Positions 49,266 through 58,492 of a DNA stretch of 58,492 bases are shown one piece after another. The notes under the pieces were generated by a model, which had not been told where the DNA came from, made no database searches, and saw nothing but the letters and a program-made list of their open reading frames with translations. The position numbers and the translations under genes were made by a program. Source of the stretch: Butyrivibrio sp. (GTDB taxonomy: Bacteria > Bacillota > Clostridia > Lachnospirales > Lachnospiraceae); contig JAFPVA010000043.1 in the NCBI GenBank assembly GCA_017413105.1, positions 1-58,492 of the forward strand, given 5' to 3'. Position 1 is the first letter of the stretch, and each line of letters begins with the position of its first letter.

Positions 49266-52200
49266 ATGGGGAAGTTATTTTTTGATGTATTTCCTGCTCT
49301 TAAGCTTGATGATAATGTCAGGGAAATAATGGAGCAGGCTGTGGTGGAGAAGGTTTCTACCACCAGAAAACAGGATTTTATCAGGGTTTATATATCCAGC
49401 AACAAGCTTATAGATAAAGCAGATATTATTAAGACAGAGACCGGTATTAAGAAGCAGCTTTTTGCAAATCGGGATCTGACTGTTAAGATATACGAGAAGT
49501 TCAGCCTTTCAGCGCAGTATACACCTGAAAATCTTATTGAATTATACAGAGACAGTATTGAACTGGAGTTAAAAGACTATGACCACATGGAGTATAGTCT
49601 TTTTCGTGCTGCCAAATTTCTTTATCCCGATGATGCCAACGTAGTTATACGTCTTGAGGACAGCGTTGTTGGTCAGAAGAAGGCGCCGGATCTCCTGAGG
49701 GTCTTATCCAAGATAATCAACGAGAGATGTGGTCTTGAAGTAGCTATTTCACCGGAATTTGTTAAAATCGAGAAGGATAATAATGAACCCGATTATTCCG
49801 CGGAATCAGCAAAAATGGCTCAGAAGCTTGAGGCTGCTGAGAAGGCTTCAGAGGAAAAGAAAAAGCAGAAGCTTGAAAAGGAAGCTGCTAAAGAGGCAGT
49901 CGCTGCGCCAAAGAGCGATTCAGGAGCCAAGAGCGAAGAAAAAGCTCCTGAAACAAAGCAGGCTACAGTTGCAGGAGATGGTCAAAAGCCAGCCTTCAAG
50001 AAGGGAAGCTTTACAAGACGAGGCGATTTTGGCGGCTTCAAGAAATCAGATAATCCGGATGTTTTATTTGGAAGAGACTTTGACGATGAAGTCATGAAGC
50101 TGGTAGACATTGTCGGCGAGCTTGGAGAAGTTACTGTACATGGCAAGATCATAGCTTTTGAGCAGAGAGACATAAGAAACGAAAAGTCCATTCTTATTTT
50201 TGATATAACAGATTTTACTGATACCATAACCGTCAAGATGTTTACCAAGACAGAGGACGTTCCTGAGATTACTCAGGGTGTTAAGCTCGGAGCTTTTGTA
50301 AAGCTCAAGGGAATTGCCGCTGTGGACAAATTTGACCATGAACTCTCTATCCAGTCTGTTGTGGGAGTAAAGAAGATTCCCGATTTTACCACCAAGAGAG
50401 TGGACAGTGCAGAAGTTAAGCGAGTTGAGCTTCACTGCCATACCAAGATGAGCGACATGGATGGCGTTTCAGAGGTAAAAGATATAGTCAAGCAGGCCTA
50501 CAAATGGGGAATGCCGGGTATTGCAATAACCGATCACGGCGTAGTTCAGGCCCTTACTGATGCCAATCATGTCTGGGAGGATCTGTACTCCGGCGAATGC
50601 AAACGAAGAAAAGAAGCAGGAGAGCCCCCTATCGAGAGACAGGATTTCTTTAAACTGATTCTCGGTGTAGAGGCTTATGTTGTCGATGACTTAAAAGAGA
50701 TTGTTGTAAACGACAAGTCCCAGCCCCTTGATGGAACAACTTTTGTAGTATTTGACATTGAGACAACAGGTTTTTCTCCTATAAAAAACAGGATCATAGA
50801 GATTGGTGCCGTTAAGATAAAGGACGGCGAGATAGTAGAGCGCTTTTCAGAGTTTATAAATCCTCAGGTTCCGATTCCCTACAGGATTGAGAAGCTCACC
50901 AGTATCACAGATGACATGGTAATGGATGCGCCAACCAGAGAAGTTATCATCCCTAAGTTTGTTGAATTCTGTAAGGATGCGGTTTTAGTTGGTCATAACG
51001 TTGCTTTTGATATAAGTTTCATAAATCAGAACTGTAAGGATCTTGGAATTGATGTGGACTACACCACGGTGGATACTCTGTGGCTTTCCAGATACTTTTT
51101 CCCGCTGCAGGCAAAACATACTCTGGATGCGGTTGCCAAGACCCTGAATGTAGTTCTTGACCATCATCACAGAGCTGTTGATGATGCCGAGTGTACAGCA
51201 CTTATTTTCAATAAGTTTATTCCTATGTTAAAGGAGCAGAAGGCTGAGAACCTGACTGATGTCAATATCCTTGGCAAACCTACGCCTGAGATGATAAGGC
51301 ATCTTCGTTCCAACCACTGCATTATCCTTGCCAAGAATACCTTGGGAAGAGTTAATCTATATACCCTTGTAAGTAAGTCCCATATTGATTACTTCAGAAG
51401 ATTCCCTCTTATTCCAAAGAGCGAACTTATAAAGTACAGAGAGGGTCTTATCATAGGAAGTGCCTGCTGTGCAGGAGAGCTTTACGGAGCTGTTGTGGAG
51501 GGAAGACCTCCGGAAGAGATTGCTCAGATTGCTTCTTTCTACGATTATCTTGAGATTCAGCCGGTGGGTAACAACCACTTTATGGTGGATTCTGAGAAAT
51601 ACGAAGATATTAACAGCGATGATGATATCAGGGAGATAAACAAAGAGATTGTAAGGCTTGGAGAGCAGTTTAACAAGCCTGTTGTTGCTACCTGTGATGC
51701 ACACTTTTTAAATCCTGAGGACGAGATCTACAGGACCATCATTATGGCGGGAAAAGGTATGAACGACGAGGAGCCGGCTCCTCTTTTCCTAAGGACTACA
51801 GAAGAGATGATGGCTGAGTTCGATTACCTCGGAGGCGACAAGGCTCAGGAGATAGTAATCGACAACACCAGGAAAATTCTGGATATGTGCGACAGCATTT
51901 CTCCTGTGCGTCCAGATAAGTGTGCCCCTGTCATTGAGAACAGTGACGAGATCCTCACCAAGATCTGTTATGACAAGGCCCATGAGATTTATGGAGAGGA
52001 CTTGCCTGAGATAGTAAAAGAGCGTCTCGAGAGAGAGCTTAATTCAATCATAAAGAACGGTTTCGCGGTTATGTATATCATTGCCCAGAAGCTGGTTTGG
52101 AAGTCCAATGAGGACGGATATCTGGTTGGATCGAGAGGTTCCGTTGGTTCTTCTTTTGTGGCGTTTACTTCGGGAATTACGGAGGTTAACTCCCTGAGTC

Positions 52201-53846
52201 CCCACTATGTGTGCCCTAAGTGCAAATACAGTGATTTTGATTCTGAAGAAGTTCTTGCCTTTGGTGGTAATTCCGGCTGTGATATGCCGGATAAGAGATG
52301 CCCTAAGTGCGGAGCAATGCTCTACAAAGACGGCTTTGATATTCCTTTCGAGACCTTCCTTGGATTCAAGGGTGATAAAGAGCCTGATATCGACCTTAAC
52401 TTCTCGGGAGAGTATCAGTCCAAGGCTCATAAGTACACGGAGGTTATCTTTGGCTACGGTCAGACCTTCAGAGCGGGAACAATAGCTTCTCTTGCGGATA
52501 AGACTGCCTACGGTTTTGTAAAAAAATATTATGACGGAATAGGCATAAGCAAGAGAAAATGTGAGATAAACAGGATAGTTCAGGGATGTACCGGCATCAG
52601 ACGTGGTACAGGTCAGCATCCCGGTGGAATCATAGTGCTTCCGGTGGGAGAGGATATCAATTCTTTCTGTCCGGTTCAGCACCCTGCCAATGATATGACA
52701 ACGGCAACCATTACAACCCACTATGACTATCACTCAATTGACCATAACCTTTTAAAACTTGATATTCTCGGACACGATGATCCAACCATGATTAGATTCC
52801 TTCAGGACTGCACGGGACTTGACCCTAAGCTTGTGCCTTTGGATGACAAGAATGTTATGAGTCTTTTCATGAATACAACGGCTCTTAATGTAACTCCGGA
52901 ACAGCTGGGAGGAACAAAGCTTGGTTGCCTTGGACTTCCTGAGTTTGGTACTGACTTTGCCATGCAGATGGTTATTGACGCAAAGCCCTTGTCCTTGTCG
53001 CACCTTATCAGAATTTCAGGTCTTTCACACGGTACAGACGTATGGCTTGGCAATGCCCAGACCCTTATCCAGGAGGGCACAGCTACAATCGATACCTGTA
53101 TCTGCTGTCGAGATGATATCATGATCTACCTTATTCAGAAGGGACTTGATAAATCTGAGTCCTTTAAGATCATGGAGGCGGTCCGTAAGGGTAAGGTTGC
53201 CGGTGGCAAAGAGAAAAACTGGCCTGACTGGAAGAATGACATGAAGGATCACGGTGTCCCTGACTGGTATATCTGGTCCTGTGAAAAGATCAAGTACATG
53301 TTCCCTAAAGCGCATGCGGCGGCTTACGTTATGATGGCATGGCGTATCGCCTACTTTAAGGTATATGTTCCTCAGGCATTTTATGCTGCCTGGTTCAGTA
53401 TAAGAGCTAAGGCTTTTAACTATGAGCACATGTGCCAGGGTGAGAATCATCTTCATGCCATAATGCGTGATTACAACAACAGAAAAGATGAGCTTACCAA
53501 TGCCCAGCAGGCTGAATACGGCGATATGAGGCTTGTGGAGGAAATGTATGAGAGAGGCATCGAGTTTACGCCTATTGATATTTTCAAGGTTAAGTCCAGG
53601 GAATTCCAGGTAGTAGGTGACAAGATCATGCCTTCCCTTACCAGTATCGACGGAATGGGTGAAAAAGCTGCGGATCAGATTGTGGAGGCTGCAAAGGATG
53701 GTCCGTTCCTTTCAAAGGATGATTTCAGGCAAAGAACCAAGTGCCCTCAGGCCGTAATAGAAAAAATGGCTAATATGGGACTTTTGGGAGATATACCTGA
53801 TTCAAACCAGATCAGCATTTTTGACTTTTTTAACATAAATGTTTAA
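49266..53846 (+). CDS. polC: DNA polymerase III PolC-type alpha subunit
   Basis: A 1526-residue replicative polymerase of the Gram-positive PolC type. Order: N-terminal domain with a charged Lys/Glu/Ala linker (~175-255), OB domain (~270-370), PHP domain (HCHTKMSDMDGVSEV, ~391) interrupted by the 3'-5' proofreading exonuclease (FDIETTGFSPIKNRIIEIGA, ~497; HHRAVDDAECTAL), then the polymerase with GSRGSVGSSFVAF, a zinc finger (CPKC...CPKC), and catalytic PDIDLNFSGEY (~1041), followed by KAHAAAYVMMAWRIAYFK. The AGG-rich ribosome binding site is weak and the tandem repeats lie directly upstream. Confidence 0.96.
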   Translation: MGKLFFDVFPALKLDDNVREIMEQAVVEKVSTTRKQDFIRVYISSNKLIDKADIIKTETGIKKQLFANRDLTVKIYEKFSLSAQYTPENLIELYRDSIELELKDYDHMEYSLFRAAKFLYPDDANVVIRLEDSVVGQKKAPDLLRVLSKIINERCGLEVAISPEFVKIEKDNNEPDYSAESAKMAQKLEAAEKASEEKKKQKLEKEAAKEAVAAPKSDSGAKSEEKAPETKQATVAGDGQKPAFKKGSFTRRGDFGGFKKSDNPDVLFGRDFDDEVMKLVDIVGELGEVTVHGKIIAFEQRDIRNEKSILIFDITDFTDTITVKMFTKTEDVPEITQGVKLGAFVKLKGIAAVDKFDHELSIQSVVGVKKIPDFTTKRVDSAEVKRVELHCHTKMSDMDGVSEVKDIVKQAYKWGMPGIAITDHGVVQALTDANHVWEDLYSGECKRRKEAGEPPIERQDFFKLILGVEAYVVDDLKEIVVNDKSQPLDGTTFVVFDIETTGFSPIKNRIIEIGAVKIKDGEIVERFSEFINPQVPIPYRIEKLTSITDDMVMDAPTREVIIPKFVEFCKDAVLVGHNVAFDISFINQNCKDLGIDVDYTTVDTLWLSRYFFPLQAKHTLDAVAKTLNVVLDHHHRAVDDAECTALIFNKFIPMLKEQKAENLTDVNILGKPTPEMIRHLRSNHCIILAKNTLGRVNLYTLVSKSHIDYFRRFPLIPKSELIKYREGLIIGSACCAGELYGAVVEGRPPEEIAQIASFYDYLEIQPVGNNHFMVDSEKYEDINSDDDIREINKEIVRLGEQFNKPVVATCDAHFLNPEDEIYRTIIMAGKGMNDEEPAPLFLRTTEEMMAEFDYLGGDKAQEIVIDNTRKILDMCDSISPVRPDKCAPVIENSDEILTKICYDKAHEIYGEDLPEIVKERLERELNSIIKNGFAVMYIIAQKLVWKSNEDGYLVGSRGSVGSSFVAFTSGITEVNSLSPHYVCPKCKYSDFDSEEVLAFGGNSGCDMPDKRCPKCGAMLYKDGFDIPFETFLGFKGDKEPDIDLNFSGEYQSKAHKYTEVIFGYGQTFRAGTIASLADKTAYGFVKKYYDGIGISKRKCEINRIVQGCTGIRRGTGQHPGGIIVLPVGEDINSFCPVQHPANDMTTATITTHYDYHSIDHNLLKLDILGHDDPTMIRFLQDCTGLDPKLVPLDDKNVMSLFMNTTALNVTPEQLGGTKLGCLGLPEFGTDFAMQMVIDAKPLSLSHLIRISGLSHGTDVWLGNAQTLIQEGTATIDTCICCRDDIMIYLIQKGLDKSESFKIMEAVRKGKVAGGKEKNWPDWKNDMKDHGVPDWYIWSCEKIKYMFPKAHAAAYVMMAWRIAYFKVYVPQAFYAAWFSIRAKAFNYEHMCQGENHLHAIMRDYNNRKDELTNAQQAEYGDMRLVEEMYERGIEFTPIDIFKVKSREFQVVGDKIMPSLTSIDGMGEKAADQIVEAAKDGPFLSKDDFRQRTKCPQAVIEKMANMGLLGDIPDSNQISIFDFFNINV

Positions 53847-53861
53847 TTATTTGACAAAGTG

Positions 53862-53870
53862 TGGTATACT
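53862..53870 (+). promoter_or_regulatory. Extended -10 promoter for the SCIFF operon
   Basis: TGGTATACT fits TG-N-TATACT, with a weak TTTAAT 17 bases upstream. It precedes the SCIFF start codon by about 75 bases. A short AACTC/GAGTT hairpin and a fragment of repeat family C (53911-53930) occupy the leader. Confidence 0.55.
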
Positions 53871-53944
53871 ACCGAATGAGTAACTCGAAATATGAGTTTT
53901 AACTAAAAAACACGGTATTATCGAGGCTAGTAGGAGGCATTATT

Positions 53945-54091
53945 ATGAAGCATGTTAAGTCATTAGTTACAAGAAATCTTAAGGAATCCATGAAGAAGGG
54001 CGGATGCGGCGAGTGCCAGACATCTTGTCAGTCAGCTTGCAAGACTTCCTGTACTGTAGGAAATCAGAGCTGCGAGCAGCTTAGCAAATAA
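53945..54091 (+). CDS. scfA: SCIFF ranthipeptide precursor
   Basis: A 48-residue peptide behind TAGGAGG. The N-terminal leader (MKHVKSLVTRNLKESMKKGG) is followed by a core with six cysteines at 21, 24, 28, 32, 36 and 43 and several Thr/Ser between them. This is the 'six cysteines in forty-five residues' family found in nearly all Clostridia. The maturase next door makes sulfur-to-carbon thioether links from Cys to Thr or other residues. The mature product is thought to take part in quorum or metabolic signalling, but its role is not settled. Confidence 0.95.
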   Translation: MKHVKSLVTRNLKESMKKGGCGECQTSCQSACKTSCTVGNQSCEQLSK

Positions 54092-54128
54092 TTACCGGTT
54101 ACAGATTATCCGGGAAGGTTATATTGGT

Positions 54129-54187
54129 CCCGGACACATGATTTTGTCATGTCGGGCAGCGATTTTCCAGTCGCTGCTCACTTTTTG
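54129..54187 (+). other. Two hairpins between scfA and scfB (attenuator-like)
   Basis: A first stem (CCCGGACACATGAT / GTCATGTCGGG, imperfect) is followed by GCAGCGA...TCGCTGC at 54156-54177 and then CTCACTTTTTG. Partial termination here would make far more precursor peptide than maturase, as usual for RiPP operons. Confidence 0.75.
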
Positions 54188-54243
54188 TGATTATTCAAAG
54201 CCGGGTGTCAATCAGAAACGGCATTAGTTTTTTAGGAGAGAAT

Positions 54244-55680
54244 ATGGTTCATGCATATAAGAACAACGGTTACAACATTGTTCTTGATGTGAACAGCGGA
54301 TCTGTTCATGTTGTTGATGACGTTGTTTTTGACCTTGTAGGGGTCGTTGAGGAGAAGCTTCGCAGTAAATATGGTACTGCAGCAGCTTCAGAGGACAATA
54401 AAGGCGTAGATAAGGAAGAACTTGAAGCACTTTTTCAGGAAATCGTATCTGAGAAGGCTGTAAGTGACAGCTATCCTCAGGAAGAAATAAAGGAAGCTAT
54501 AGAGGAACTGTTGGAGCTCAGAGCTTCTGAAGTTCTTTATACAGATGATGTTTACGAGAATTATGTAGATGATTTTCAGAACAGGGAGACTGTTGTAAAG
54601 GCTCTTTGTCTTAATATAGCTCATGATTGTAATCTGAGATGTAAGTATTGTTTCGCAGATGAGGGTGAATATCACGGAAGAAGAGCCCTGATGAGTGAAG
54701 AGGTTGGTAAGGCTGCTCTTGATTTTCTTGTGAAGAATTCAGGAAACAGAAGAAATCTTGAAGTGGATTTCTTTGGCGGCGAACCGCTTATGAACTGGGA
54801 AGTGGTAAAAAAGATAGTTGAGTACGGCCGTTCAATAGAGAAGGAAGCCGGAAAGAATTTCAGATTTACCATCACAACAAACGGAACTCTTTTAACAGAT
54901 GAGATCCTTGAATATGTAAATAAGGAAATGGGTAATATAGTCCTTTCCATAGACGGACGTAAAGAGGTCAACGATTTTATGCGTCCAAGAAAGGGCGGGC
55001 AGGGCTGCTATGACGATATCGTACCTAAGTTCAAGAAGGTAGCGGAGTCAAGACATCAGCTCAGATACTTTGTAAGAGGTACCTTTACTCACAACAATCT
55101 TGATTTCTCAGAGGATGTCAAGCATCTGGCAGATCTTGGATTCAAGCAGATATCGGTTGAGCCTGTTGTAGCTAAACCTGAAGACTGGTATGCTCTTAAG
55201 GATGAGGATATTCCAAAGCTCTGCGAGGAGTACGATAAGCTTGCAAAGTTTTACTTAGAGAGACAGAAAGAGGGAAGAGGCTTTAATTTCTTCCACTTTA
55301 ATATTGATCTTGAGGGTGGCCCATGCGTAGCCAAGAGACTTTCCGGATGTGGATCAGGATGTGAATATCTTGGAGTTACACCTTGGGGTGACCTGTATCC
55401 CTGCCATCAGTTTGTTGGCAATGAAGATTTCATCATGGGTAATGTATATGATGGCATTACCAGAAACGACATCAGGGAAATGTTCAAAAAGAGTAATGTT
55501 TACTCAAGACCTGAGTGTGAAAAATGTTTTGCCAGATATTACTGCAGCGGCGGATGTGCTGCTAACGCATATAATTTTAATGGGGATATCAATACTACAT
55601 ATAAGCACGGTTGTGAGCTTCAGAGAAAGCGCATAGAATGTGCTATTATGATAAAAGCGGCAATGGCCGAAGAAGGTTAA
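54244..55680 (+). CDS. scfB: SCIFF peptide maturase, radical SAM with SPASM domain
   Basis: About 478 residues from ATG 54244 behind TAGGAGAG (an ATG at 54187 is in the hairpin). An N-terminal RiPP recognition-like region (~1-110) precedes the radical SAM domain with CNLRCKYC (~129-136), followed by FFGGEPLMNWE and TTNGTLLTDEI, and a SPASM region with CGSGCEYLGVTPWGDLYPC and CFARYYCSGGC that binds two auxiliary clusters. It installs thioether crosslinks on the SCIFF peptide encoded upstream. Confidence 0.95.
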   Translation: MVHAYKNNGYNIVLDVNSGSVHVVDDVVFDLVGVVEEKLRSKYGTAAASEDNKGVDKEELEALFQEIVSEKAVSDSYPQEEIKEAIEELLELRASEVLYTDDVYENYVDDFQNRETVVKALCLNIAHDCNLRCKYCFADEGEYHGRRALMSEEVGKAALDFLVKNSGNRRNLEVDFFGGEPLMNWEVVKKIVEYGRSIEKEAGKNFRFTITTNGTLLTDEILEYVNKEMGNIVLSIDGRKEVNDFMRPRKGGQGCYDDIVPKFKKVAESRHQLRYFVRGTFTHNNLDFSEDVKHLADLGFKQISVEPVVAKPEDWYALKDEDIPKLCEEYDKLAKFYLERQKEGRGFNFFHFNIDLEGGPCVAKRLSGCGSGCEYLGVTPWGDLYPCHQFVGNEDFIMGNVYDGITRNDIREMFKKSNVYSRPECEKCFARYYCSGGCAANAYNFNGDINTTYKHGCELQRKRIECAIMIKAAMAEEG

Positions 55681-55695
55681 TGGGAGGAATTACTA

Positions 55696-57969
55696 ATGAA
55701 ACGCTTAAAATCAATACTTGCGCTTATCCTGGTGCTCCTGATTCTTGGAGGTCTTGGATATAGTGCAGTATACGGACTTGGCGAAGACAAGTCAGGATCA
55801 CTTTCAAGCATCAATCTTGGACTTGATCTTGCGGGCGGAGTCAGCATCACTTACGAAGTAGTGGGTGAGACCAATCCTGATAAAGAGGATATGGCAGACA
55901 CTATCTACAAGCTTCAGCAGCGTGTAGACCAGTACAGTACAGAGGCTCAGGTATATCAGGAAGGCTCTAATCGTATCAATATTGAGATCCCCGGTGTTAC
56001 AGATGCTAACAAGATCCTTGAGGAACTTGGACAGCCCGGTAATCTTTACTTCATCCGTGAAACAGATGATGAGGGAAATGCCAATTACTATGATATAGGA
56101 CCATCACTGCTTGGATATAATGCAGGTATATATGCTCTTTCTGAGGACAAGACTATCGAGTCCCTTACAGAGAGCGGTGATATCGTTCTTTCAGGTTCAG
56201 ATGTAACTTCTGCGCAGGCTGTATATCAGCAGGATTCTATCGGTGGAAATGAAGCAGTTGTTTCTCTTGAGTTTTCAGAGACAGGAGCAACAGCTTTTGC
56301 TGAGGCAACAAAGAGAGCTCTTGCAAACGGCGAGACAATCGGTATCTACTATGACGGTCAGTTTATTTCGGTTCCAAGAGTACAGGCTGAGATTACAGAT
56401 GGTAAGGCTGTTATCACAGGTATGAGCAGCTATGAGAGCGCATCAAGCCTTGCATCTATGATCCGTATCGGTGGACTTAAGCTTCAGCTCAACGAATTAC
56501 GTTCAAATGTTGTAGGAGCTCAGCTTGGTTCAGATGCAATCAAAACAAGTTTATATGCAGCAGCTGTTGGATTTGCTCTTATTGCAATCTTTATGATCGT
56601 ATTCTTCAGACTGCTTGGTTTCTCTGCAACACTTGCACTGGCATTCTACTGCGGAGCAATCGTATTCCTGCTTTCAGCATTTGATATGACACTTACACTT
56701 CCCGGAATTGCAGGTATCATCCTTTCAATTGGTATGGCGGTTGATGCTAACGTTCTTGTATTCTCCAGAATCAGAGAGGAGATTGCAGGCGGCAAGGCAG
56801 TTGACGAGGCTAGAAAGAGCGGATATAACAAGGCTCTTTCATCTATCATTGATGGTAACGTAACAACTCTTATCGTAGCAGTTGTACTTCGTATCGGTGG
56901 AACAGGTTCCATCAAGGGATTTGCTGAGACTCTTATGCTCGGTATCATCCTTTCAATGTTTACAGCTCTTGGAGTAACAAGACTTATTACAAACATCCTT
57001 TACGGTCTTGGCCTTCAGAACCCTGCACTTTACGGAAAGGCTAAGAAGGCTAAGGTTATAGATTTTGTTTCAAAGAGAAAGATATTCTATGCTATTTCAT
57101 GTCTGGTATTCGTTATCGGATTCGTAGCAATGGGTATCAACGGTTCACAGGGCAAGGGTGCATTCAACTACAGCCTTGACTTCGTTGGTGGTACATCAAC
57201 AACCGTTACATTTGACAGAAATTATACACTTGAGGAACTTGAGAAGACAGTTGCTGCTGATATCAAGAGTGCTGCAGGTATAAGTGAGCTTCAGATTCAG
57301 ACAGTTGCAGGAACAAATCAGGTAATCTTTAAGACATCAACTCTTTCAGTTCAGCAGAGAGAGGCAATTGATGAAGCACTTGTAAATAACTATGGCGTAT
57401 CTGCTGACAACATCGCAGCTGAGACAATCAGCTCAACAATCAGTGGAGAGATGAGAACAGCAGCTATCGAAGCTCTCATCGTTGCCCTTATCCTTATGCT
57501 TATCTACATCTGGATCAGATTTAAGGACATTAAGTTTGGTGCAGCTGCTATCATAGCTCTTGCACATGATGCACTTGTTGTTGTAGTTGCTTATGCACTT
57601 ACAAGACTTGCTGTTGGTAGCACATTCATCGCTGTTGTACTTACAATCATCGGTTACTCTATCAACGATACAATCGTTACTTTCGACCGTATCAGAGAGA
57701 ACCTTCATATTGCAAACAGCAAGAAGGAGATGGCAGACCTTGTAAACACCAGTGTTTCACAGACACTTACACGAAGCCTTTTCACTTCAGCTACAACATT
57801 CTTTACAGTAGCAGCTCTTTATGCATTTGGTGTTGCTGATATTAAGGCATTTGCACTTCCTCTTATGGTTGGTGTAATCTGTGGTACATATTCATCAATC
57901 TTTATCGCATCACCTATGTGGTATGACCTTAAGACAAAGTTCAAGACCCTCTTCGCAAAGAAGGCTTGA
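55696..57969 (+). CDS. secDF: Fused protein translocase SecDF
   Basis: A 757-residue fusion of SecD and SecF, a proton-driven aid to Sec export with twelve helices. The SecD half has DLAGGVSITYEV (~35), the P1 domain and helices 2-6 with GMAVDANVLVFSRIREE; the SecF half begins near residue 455 with DFVGGTSTTVTF and ends with GYSINDTIVTFDRIRENL. Both RIRE motifs are intact. It is 16 bases after scfB, so it may share the transcript. A very large hairpin follows. Confidence 0.96.
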   Translation: MKRLKSILALILVLLILGGLGYSAVYGLGEDKSGSLSSINLGLDLAGGVSITYEVVGETNPDKEDMADTIYKLQQRVDQYSTEAQVYQEGSNRINIEIPGVTDANKILEELGQPGNLYFIRETDDEGNANYYDIGPSLLGYNAGIYALSEDKTIESLTESGDIVLSGSDVTSAQAVYQQDSIGGNEAVVSLEFSETGATAFAEATKRALANGETIGIYYDGQFISVPRVQAEITDGKAVITGMSSYESASSLASMIRIGGLKLQLNELRSNVVGAQLGSDAIKTSLYAAAVGFALIAIFMIVFFRLLGFSATLALAFYCGAIVFLLSAFDMTLTLPGIAGIILSIGMAVDANVLVFSRIREEIAGGKAVDEARKSGYNKALSSIIDGNVTTLIVAVVLRIGGTGSIKGFAETLMLGIILSMFTALGVTRLITNILYGLGLQNPALYGKAKKAKVIDFVSKRKIFYAISCLVFVIGFVAMGINGSQGKGAFNYSLDFVGGTSTTVTFDRNYTLEELEKTVAADIKSAAGISELQIQTVAGTNQVIFKTSTLSVQQREAIDEALVNNYGVSADNIAAETISSTISGEMRTAAIEALIVALILMLIYIWIRFKDIKFGAAAIIALAHDALVVVVAYALTRLAVGSTFIAVVLTIIGYSINDTIVTFDRIRENLHIANSKKEMADLVNTSVSQTLTRSLFTSATTFFTVAALYAFGVADIKAFALPLMVGVICGTYSSIFIASPMWYDLKTKFKTLFAKKA

Positions 57970-57977
57970 GTGTCTCT

Positions 57978-58193
57978 GGTCGCCCGGCGTTTGAACCGAG
58001 GTAAGAAATAAATATATTTACTCACTGTTCCTTCGCGGTGAATCACTAATAACAATCAAAAAGGAAATCCTCATTTCATGTTATTCATAGAAATCGGATT
58101 TCCTTTTTTCTTGTTATAAGTGATTCAACCGCTTCTCACAATGATTCGTAAATATATTTATTTTCTTATCTTGATTCAAACTGCCGGGCGACC
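57978..58193. repeat. 216-bp near-complete inverted repeat after secDF
   Basis: Both ends are GGTCGCCCGGC in inverted orientation, and the arms stay paired for some 95 bases with scattered mismatches (shared words include AATAAATATATTTAC, GAATCACT and AAAAAGGAAATCC). The apex GGAAATCC...GGATTTCC plus TTTTTT makes a strong terminator for secDF. No coding potential. It looks like a miniature inverted-repeat element. No target-site duplication is evident. Confidence 0.85.
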
Positions 58194-58349
58194 TGGAATC
58201 GTGAAATAATACTGCGTAAAGTAATATAGGAACGCATATTTAAGCGAGTTCAAACATGCGATTTAGTAGTCGACTTTATGTGGCGTGTTTGAAGTATTAA
58301 TGAGTTTATAATTCGAGAATGTAGTATAATCTTTATAATGTGCTGAATG

Positions 58350-58492
58350 ACAGTTACTGTTCAGACAGAAATGCGCACTCTGCTGCGCATTTCGTGAGAA
58401 AATGAATCAGGAGTGAGCGCATTCCTTCGACGAAGTCGATATGGAATGAATGCGCGAATTCGTTACTGGAGCGAGCTGCAAGCGAGTGAACA
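58350..58492 (+). repeat. Composite of repeat family B and family D, cut by the window end
   Basis: 58350-58415 is the family B copy with an intact hairpin GAAATGCGCA-CTCTGC-TGCGCATTTC. After a further inverted repeat (GCGCATTCC...GGAATGAATGCGC), 58444-58492 is a family D copy matching 45564-45612 with about three changes. No gene is seen in 57970-58492. Confidence 0.75.

Noticed and set aside
52044-52733. 229-residue minus-strand open frame opposite polC
   Set aside because: Antisense to the conserved polymerase core; no start signal or family resemblance.
53851-53870. TTGACA with TATACT as a standard promoter
   Set aside because: The gap is only 8 bases; the TG-extended -10 alone is a better explanation.
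57819-58055. Small minus-strand gene at the end of secDF
   Set aside because: The frame is made of antisense secDF and one arm of the long inverted repeat, with no ribosome binding site.

Overview
The window looks like chromosome from a low-to-moderate GC, strictly anaerobic clostridium, most likely a Lachnospiraceae of the Butyrivibrio/Pseudobutyrivibrio type. This is inferred from PolC-type DNA polymerase, a fused SecDF, the SCIFF peptide/maturase pair that marks Clostridia, strong GGAGG ribosome binding sites and many short palindromic dispersed repeats. The species assignment is inference; no rRNA is present to test it.

Left part (1-20.4 kb): a decaying MoxR/DUF58/transglutaminase operon (nonsense codon in moxR, DUF58 and DUF4129 reduced to fragments); a PaaI-like thioesterase, a YitT membrane protein and a tocopherol-cyclase-like protein; a four-gene Gld-type ABC system (ATPase, permease, GldG-like, DUF4340) on the minus strand; a DUF402 protein; a CsoR-CopA copper operon with two visible CsoR operators and a CopZ domain fused to CopA that carries its own ribosome binding site and ATG; a solute-binding lipoprotein with a long acidic tail beside a chemoreceptor; a DUF2804 gene remnant; and a polar amino acid importer whose binding protein resembles cysteine-binding CjaA.

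Centre (20.7-34.6 kb): the most interesting part. A compact run of genes encodes a NifB-like radical SAM protein, a NifX-like protein, a cysteine synthase, NifK-like and NifD-like proteins, a NifH-like Fe protein, a binding protein/permease/ATPase importer of the nitrate/sulfonate/taurine class, a second membrane module (DUF4418, FtsX-type permease, LolD-type ATPase), and then two PLP enzymes of cysteine/methionine metabolism (MalY-type C-S lyase and a gamma-family enzyme with an added Cys-rich N-terminus). There is no nifE, nifN, nifV or nifU/S. The NifD-like protein keeps the cofactor cysteine but appears to lack the cofactor histidine of true nitrogenase. The simplest reading is a nitrogenase-like reductase that imports and reductively cleaves an organosulfur compound and feeds the released sulfur or thiol into cysteine/methionine. 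It resembles methylthio-alkane reductase (MarBHDK) in concept but differs in gene order and partners.

Right part (34.7-58.5 kb): a GDSL hydrolase, a MATE exporter, TruA, a secreted DUF5722 glycosidase-like protein and a small secreted protein, a NodB deacetylase and a bactofilin, then the conserved housekeeping run pyrH-frr-uppS-cdsA-dxr-rseP-ispG-polC, the SCIFF RiPP precursor with its radical SAM maturase, and secDF. Intergenic spaces hold several families of palindromic or tandem repeats, including a 216-bp near-complete inverted repeat after secDF and a 117-bp element with 15-bp terminal inverted repeats before the deacetylase gene. Some repeats have become 3' ends of genes or terminators.
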